A stretch of DNA of 25,923 nt from Clostridia bacterium (lineage in GTDB: Bacteria > Bacillota > DSM-16504 > Desulfitibacterales > Desulfitibacteraceae): the NCBI GenBank assembly GCA_018333845.1, contig JAGXSK010000187.1:1-25923 (forward strand), written 5' to 3'. The notes beneath the pieces were generated by a model. It saw nothing but the letters and a program-made list of their open reading frames with translations, searched no databases and was not told the origin of the DNA. Position 1 is the first letter of the stretch. The number at the start of each line of letters is the position of its first letter. Position numbers and translations under genes: made by a program. Of this stretch, positions 22,200 through 25,923 are shown in pieces.

Positions 22200-22468
22200 T
22201 TGTAAAAAGCGATGACAAAAGACATGCTATCTATCTGTCACTGGGGCAACAGAGAGCCGGAGTTAAGGTGAAAGCCGGAGCCTATACAGTATTTAGTGTC
22301 ACTTTTTAGTTCTTTGTCGAAAGGTTTTTCTTAGTAGGCAGAGACGGAGCCAACCGTTACCTGGCAGGTGTCCGTTAAATAAGAGGCTGTACAATTACAG
22401 CAATTAGGGTGGTACCGCGGGAAGATTAACTTCTCGTCCCTGTAATGTGGGATGAGGGGTTTTTTATT
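22200..22468 (+). promoter_or_regulatory. T-box riboswitch leader of the ilv operon
   Basis: A tRNA-sensing T-box leader. Stem I lies around 22203-22310, with the AGAGAGCCGG and GGTGAAAGCCGG segments at its distal end. The conserved T-box sequence AGGGTGGTACCGCGG is at 22406-22420; uncharged tRNA pairs there through its NCCA end and stabilises the antiterminator. The competing terminator follows. Given the genes, the tRNA sensed should be for a branched-chain amino acid (Leu, Ile or Val). I could not place the specifier codon with confidence; GTA or ATT near 22290 are possibilities. Lack of the amino acid would raise ilv transcription. Confidence 0.93.
22429..22466 (+). terminator. T-box terminator
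   Basis: ACTTCTCGTCCC pairs with GGGATGAGGGGT (several G-U pairs) across an 8-base loop, followed by TTTTTT. Part of the 5' arm region overlaps the antiterminator alternative, as expected for a transcriptional T-box. A small hairpin (AGCCAG/CTGGCT) lies between it and ilvB. Confidence 0.88.
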
Positions 22469-22570
22469 TTATTCACTACAGCAAGCCAGGTGGATGGCTT
22501 CTCTGGCTGAGTTTACACATTAAAATCATAACTATTATAACTATCCATTTATTAGGAGGTAGATGTTGGC

Positions 22571-24307
22571 ATGAATGATTCAAAATCCACGGAGGTGAAT
22601 GAAATTGGGAATTGCCTAGAAAATTATGGAGAAGGGGAAGTATTGACAGGTGCTGAAATTTTGTTAAGGGCATTAGAAATGGAGGGTGTTGATACCATTT
22701 TTGGGTATCCAGGAGGTACAGTGCTTCACATCTACGATGCTCTTTATAACTGCAAGGCTATCAAGCATATTCTGCCAAGGCATGAACAAGGTGGAGTCCA
22801 TGCTGCAGATGGGTATGCTCGCTCTACAGGCAGACCTGGTGTTGTTTTGGCTACTTCAGGGCCAGGAGCAGCAAACCTAGTAACTGGAATTGCAACAGCC
22901 TATATGGACAGCATTCCAATGGTGGTTATCACAGGACAGGTGGCAATTCCTGCCATTGGAAGGGATTCCTTTCAGGAAGCAGATATTACAGGCATAACCT
23001 TGCCAATTACAAAATACGGTTTTTTAGTAAAAGATATCAAGGAGTTGGCACGCTGCATCCATGAGGCTTTTTATATAGCTACCACAGGCAGACCAGGGCC
23101 GGTTATTGTGGATATACCAAAGGATATAACAGTAAAAACCTGTGAGTTCTTTTATCCTCCAGAATATAACCTGCCAGGTTACAAATTAAAGCCTAACGGC
23201 ATTGAAAAAGAACTTGAGGAAACAGTTAAACTTATCAAAGAAGCGAAAAGACCAGTGCTTTATGCAGGGGGTGGGGTTATAGCCTCTGGTGCCGAAAAGC
23301 AGCTGGTAGTGTTGGCCGAAAAATTGGATATTCCAGTAACCTGTACGCTAATGGCCAAGGGTGCTATTCCTGATACCCATCCATTAGCCCTGGGAATGCC
23401 TGGAATGCATGGCACAGCCTACGCCAACTATGCAATTACCGAATCTGATCTTTTACTGGCGGTGGGTGCAAGATTTGATGACAGGGTTACGGGTAACGTT
23501 AAAACCTTTGCACCAAATGCAAAGAAGGTGCATATAGAAATTGATCCAGCAGAGATTAATAAAAATGTTGTAGTTGATGTTGCTATTTTGGGAGATACAA
23601 AAGAAATTCTAGGAAAGCTTTTAAGTAAACTGGAATCACAAAAAAGGCCAGATTGGATTGCCCAGATAAATGAGTGGAAGGAAAAATATCCTCTAAGGTT
23701 TGTTCAAGGGGAAGGAACATTAAAGCCCCAATATGTCATATCCTCCATCAATGAAATACTTGAAGACAATTCCTTCGTAGTAGCTGATACTGGACAGCAC
23801 CAGATGTGGTCAGCCCAATATATTAAAACCAGAAGGGGCAGAGGATTTTTTACTTCAGGTGGTCTAGGAACCATGGGATATGGTTTCCCAGCAGCAATAG
23901 GAGCCCAGGTTGCAAACCCAGAATCCCTGGTTGTGGCAATAGTTGGGGATGGCGGTTTTCAGATGAACTGCCAGGAATTGGCTACGGTGGCTGTTTACAA
24001 TCTGCCAGTAAAAATATGTATTATTAATAATGGTTATTTGGGTATGGTCAGGCAGTGGCAGGATTTATTCCTCAACAAAAGATACTCTCATACAAATATA
24101 AATCAGGGGCCTGATTTTGTTAGACTAGCCGAGGCTTTTGGCGTTAAGGCTTTAAGGGTTACAAAACCAGAAGAAGTGCTGCCAGCTCTTCAAGAAGCTA
24201 AAGATTATCCAGGTTCTGTATTAATAGACTTTATAGTAGAAAAAGAGGAAAATGTATTTCCAATGGTACCAGCTGGCGGGTCAATTTATGAAATGCTAGG
24301 GAGGTAG
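22571..24307 (+). CDS. ilvB: Acetolactate synthase large subunit, first copy
   Basis: A 578-residue thiamine-diphosphate enzyme that condenses two pyruvates to acetolactate (or pyruvate with 2-ketobutyrate), the first common step of Val/Leu/Ile synthesis. It shows all three domains: N-terminal with YPGGTVLHIYDAL and the catalytic Glu72 in RHEQGGVHAADGYAR; the central FAD-binding domain; and the C-terminal thiamine-diphosphate motif GDGGFQMNCQELATV followed by ICIINN. It carries about 20 extra residues before the usual start, rich in Glu/Asn. The AGGAGGT site is 10 bases before the ATG. His53 stands where most relatives have Pro. ilvN follows after 4 bases. It is controlled by the T-box leader. 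Confidence 0.96.
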   Translation: MNDSKSTEVNEIGNCLENYGEGEVLTGAEILLRALEMEGVDTIFGYPGGTVLHIYDALYNCKAIKHILPRHEQGGVHAADGYARSTGRPGVVLATSGPGAANLVTGIATAYMDSIPMVVITGQVAIPAIGRDSFQEADITGITLPITKYGFLVKDIKELARCIHEAFYIATTGRPGPVIVDIPKDITVKTCEFFYPPEYNLPGYKLKPNGIEKELEETVKLIKEAKRPVLYAGGGVIASGAEKQLVVLAEKLDIPVTCTLMAKGAIPDTHPLALGMPGMHGTAYANYAITESDLLLAVGARFDDRVTGNVKTFAPNAKKVHIEIDPAEINKNVVVDVAILGDTKEILGKLLSKLESQKRPDWIAQINEWKEKYPLRFVQGEGTLKPQYVISSINEILEDNSFVVADTGQHQMWSAQYIKTRRGRGFFTSGGLGTMGYGFPAAIGAQVANPESLVVAIVGDGGFQMNCQELATVAVYNLPVKICIINNGYLGMVRQWQDLFLNKRYSHTNINQGPDFVRLAEAFGVKALRVTKPEEVLPALQEAKDYPGSVLIDFIVEKEENVFPMVPAGGSIYEMLGR

Positions 24308-24311
24308 TCAG

Positions 24312-24815
24312 ATGAAACATACCTTGGCTGTTTTAGTGGAAAATAAACCAGGGGTTTTGACTCGAATTGCCGGGCTTTTTGCCCGCAGGGGCTACAACAT
24401 TGAGAGCCTGGCTGTTGGGGAAACTGAAGAACCTTCAATTTCCAGAATGACAATTGTGGTAGAAGGTGATGAAAAGGTTATAGAGCAGGTTACCAAGCAG
24501 CTGCATAAGCTGATAGAGGTTATTAAACTAACTGATATTACACAGGAAGAAAATGTTGACAGGGAGCTAATCCTTATTAAAGTAAATGCCGAACCAACTG
24601 TAAGGGCCGAAATAATGCAAATTGTGGACATATTCAGGGCGAGAATTGTGGACATAGGAAGGGACTCCCTGATAATAGAAGCTACTGGTGATACAGGGAA
24701 AATAAAGGCAATTGAGACATCACTAAAGCCATTTGGCATCAGAGAATTGGTTAGAACGGGGAAGGTTGCCATGGTCAGGGGTGCCAAGGGCAAAAATGGT
24801 AAAAAACAGTCCTAG
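24312..24815 (+). CDS. ilvN: Acetolactate synthase small (regulatory) subunit
   Basis: A 167-residue regulatory subunit. The N-terminal ACT domain (residues 2-75) contains LVENKPGVLTRIAGLFARRG and YNIESLAVGETEEPSISRMT, including the Gly and Asn positions that form the valine-binding site in characterised homologues. The C-terminal ACT-like domain covers about 80-157. It should stabilise the large subunit and give feedback inhibition by valine. A GGGAGGT site overlaps the ilvB stop. It lies between two large-subunit genes, so it may serve either or both. Confidence 0.95.
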   Translation: MKHTLAVLVENKPGVLTRIAGLFARRGYNIESLAVGETEEPSISRMTIVVEGDEKVIEQVTKQLHKLIEVIKLTDITQEENVDRELILIKVNAEPTVRAEIMQIVDIFRARIVDIGRDSLIIEATGDTGKIKAIETSLKPFGIRELVRTGKVAMVRGAKGKNGKKQS

Positions 24816-24834
24816 TCTATAGGAGGTGCTTGAT

Positions 24835-25923
24835 ATGGAGATTACTGGAGCACAATGTTTGATAAAAGCTTTAGAGGAACAGGAAGTTGAGGTTATATAT
24901 GGATATCCTGGAGGAGCAGTTCTTCCAATATATGATGTTTTATTGGAAAGCTCAATAAAGCATGTTCTAGTAAGGCAGGAGCAGGCTGCAGTACATGCAG
25001 CAAGCGGCTATGCAAGAACCACAGGTAAAGTAGGAGTTTGCATGGCAACTTCAGGACCAGGGGCTACAAACCTTGTTACGGGCATCGCTACTGCTTACAT
25101 GGACTCTATTCCCCTGGTAGTTATGACAGGTCAAGTTTCAACCCAGATGGTGGGAACAGATGCCTTCCAGGAGGTTGATATAACTGGTATTACCATGCCC
25201 ATCACCAAACACAATTACCTGGTAAAAAATGTTAAAGATTTAAGTAAAACTGTAAAAGAGGCATTTCATATAGCTTCAACAGGAAGACCAGGCCCTGTTC
25301 TCATTGATATTCCCAAAAATGTTAGTGACAGCAAGGTCAAATGGGTTTCCCACAAAAATGTTGATTTAAGAGGTTATAAGCCTACCTATTATGGACATCC
25401 ATCTCAGATAAAAAATGCTGCCCTGCTCATTAATAATAGTGCTAGGCCTGTTATTTTATCAGGTGGAGGCGTTATTAATTCTAACTCATCTGAGCTAGTT
25501 AAGCTATTGGCTGAAAGAATTCAGGCTCCAGTTGCGACAACATTAATGGGACTTGGCTCCTTTCCTGCAGACCATGAACTTTTTGTAGGAATGCTGGGAA
25601 TGCATGGAACTCCAGTTGCTAACTATATCATGAGTAATGCAGATTTAATAATTGGCCTGGGAGTTAGATTTGATGACAGGGCTACTGGTGCAGTTGATAA
25701 ATTTGCTCCCAAGGCCAAGGTAATTCATATAGATATTGATCCTGCTGAAATTGGCAAAAATGTACGGGTTAATCTGCCAATAGTGGGTGATGTAAAGCTC
25801 ATACTTGAAGATCTTGTACCCAAGATTAATGAAAATACTAATCCCTTGTGGCTTGAACAAATAAAACAGTGGAAACAGGACCATGCATTAAAATATCCAG
25901 AAAACGTACTTACTCCCCAATAT
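24835..25923 (+). CDS. ilvB: Second acetolactate synthase large-subunit gene, 3' end outside window
   Basis: An open frame of 363 codons runs to the window edge. The ATG follows a TAGGAGG site by about 8 bases and lies 19 bases after ilvN. It begins MEITGAQCLIKALEEQEVEV, then IYGYPGGAVLPIYDVL and VRQEQAAVHAASGYARTTG with catalytic Glu49. FQEVDITGITMPITKHNYLV and GRPGPVLIDIPKN follow. It lacks the N-terminal extension of the first copy and has the common Pro in AVLPIYD. Family length is about 550-560 residues, so roughly 190 residues, including the C-terminal thiamine-diphosphate motif, are missing from view. It is clearly a paralogue rather than a fragment of the first gene. Confidence 0.95.
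   Translation, partial: MEITGAQCLIKALEEQEVEVIYGYPGGAVLPIYDVLLESSIKHVLVRQEQAAVHAASGYARTTGKVGVCMATSGPGATNLVTGIATAYMDSIPLVVMTGQVSTQMVGTDAFQEVDITGITMPITKHNYLVKNVKDLSKTVKEAFHIASTGRPGPVLIDIPKNVSDSKVKWVSHKNVDLRGYKPTYYGHPSQIKNAALLINNSARPVILSGGGVINSNSSELVKLLAERIQAPVATTLMGLGSFPADHELFVGMLGMHGTPVANYIMSNADLIIGLGVRFDDRATGAVDKFAPKAKVIHIDIDPAEIGKNVRVNLPIVGDVKLILEDLVPKINENTNPLWLEQIKQWKQDHALKYPENVLTPQY

Noticed and set aside
22484..22509. AGCCAG/CTGGCT hairpin between the T-box terminator and ilvB
   Set aside because: It is only a six-base stem with a large loop; no regulatory role can be supported.
24392..24793. Minus-strand 133-codon frame opposite ilvN
   Set aside because: It is a shadow of the regulatory-subunit gene, with no ribosome site.
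25645..25884. Minus-strand frame opposite the second ilvB
   Set aside because: The + strand encodes a conserved acetolactate synthase here and the minus frame has no supporting signals.
1..25923. Mobile element, CRISPR array or prophage
   Set aside because: No transposase, integrase, spaced repeat array or phage gene was found; the long inverted repeats are single hairpins without flanking duplications.

Overview
The window is AT-rich, densely packed DNA with strong AGGAGG-type ribosome binding sites. It carries a T-box leader and families typical of anaerobic Gram-positive bacteria (a DUF421/DUF4363 pair, a DUF3048 lipoprotein, DUF4342, DUF3786, HD-GYP and FmdB proteins). This points to a member of the Bacillota, most likely class Clostridia. 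The species cannot be read from the sequence. No rRNA, tRNA, CRISPR array, insertion sequence or phage gene was seen.

Region 1 (1-9970, + strand) is a carboxylate or sugar-acid utilisation cluster. In order it holds the 3' part of an IlvD/Edd dehydratase, an HpcH/HpaI-type aldolase, a UroD-fold protein, an IclR regulator, a short decayed stretch, a split UxaA-type lyase (SAF subunit plus catalytic subunit), a GntR/FadR regulator, and a tripartite tricarboxylate transporter in the order TctC-TctA-TctB. A 24-bp perfect palindrome lies before tctC, a hairpin follows tctC, and a terminator with a 23-bp stem closes the region. The likely logic is uptake of a hydroxy-acid, dehydration or elimination, then aldol cleavage to pyruvate plus an aldehyde. 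The substrate is not known.

Region 2 (about 10000-16640) is mixed housekeeping and accessory DNA: a nicotinamidase-like cysteine hydrolase, a DUF3048 lipoprotein, a minus-strand DUF421-DUF4363 pair, a minus-strand metallo-beta-lactamase (MBL)-fold hydrolase, a HEPN protein paired with a nucleotidyltransferase-like partner that has lost its active-site motifs, a DUF4342 protein, an unlisted 48-residue seven-cysteine protein on the minus strand, and a second MBL hydrolase.

Region 3 (16665-22012) begins with a GAF/AAA+ protein that looks like a sigma-54 activator but lacks GAFTGA, Walker B acids and the DNA-binding domain. It is followed by a MobA-like GTP transferase, a NifU-type Fe-S scaffold, an HD-GYP phosphodiesterase, an FmdB zinc ribbon, a MocA-like nucleotidyltransferase, a DUF3786 protein and a 44-residue minus-strand protein.

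Region 4 (22137-25923) is a branched-chain amino acid operon. A sigma-A promoter is followed by a T-box leader with its terminator, then ilvB, ilvN and a second ilvB-type gene that runs off the window end.
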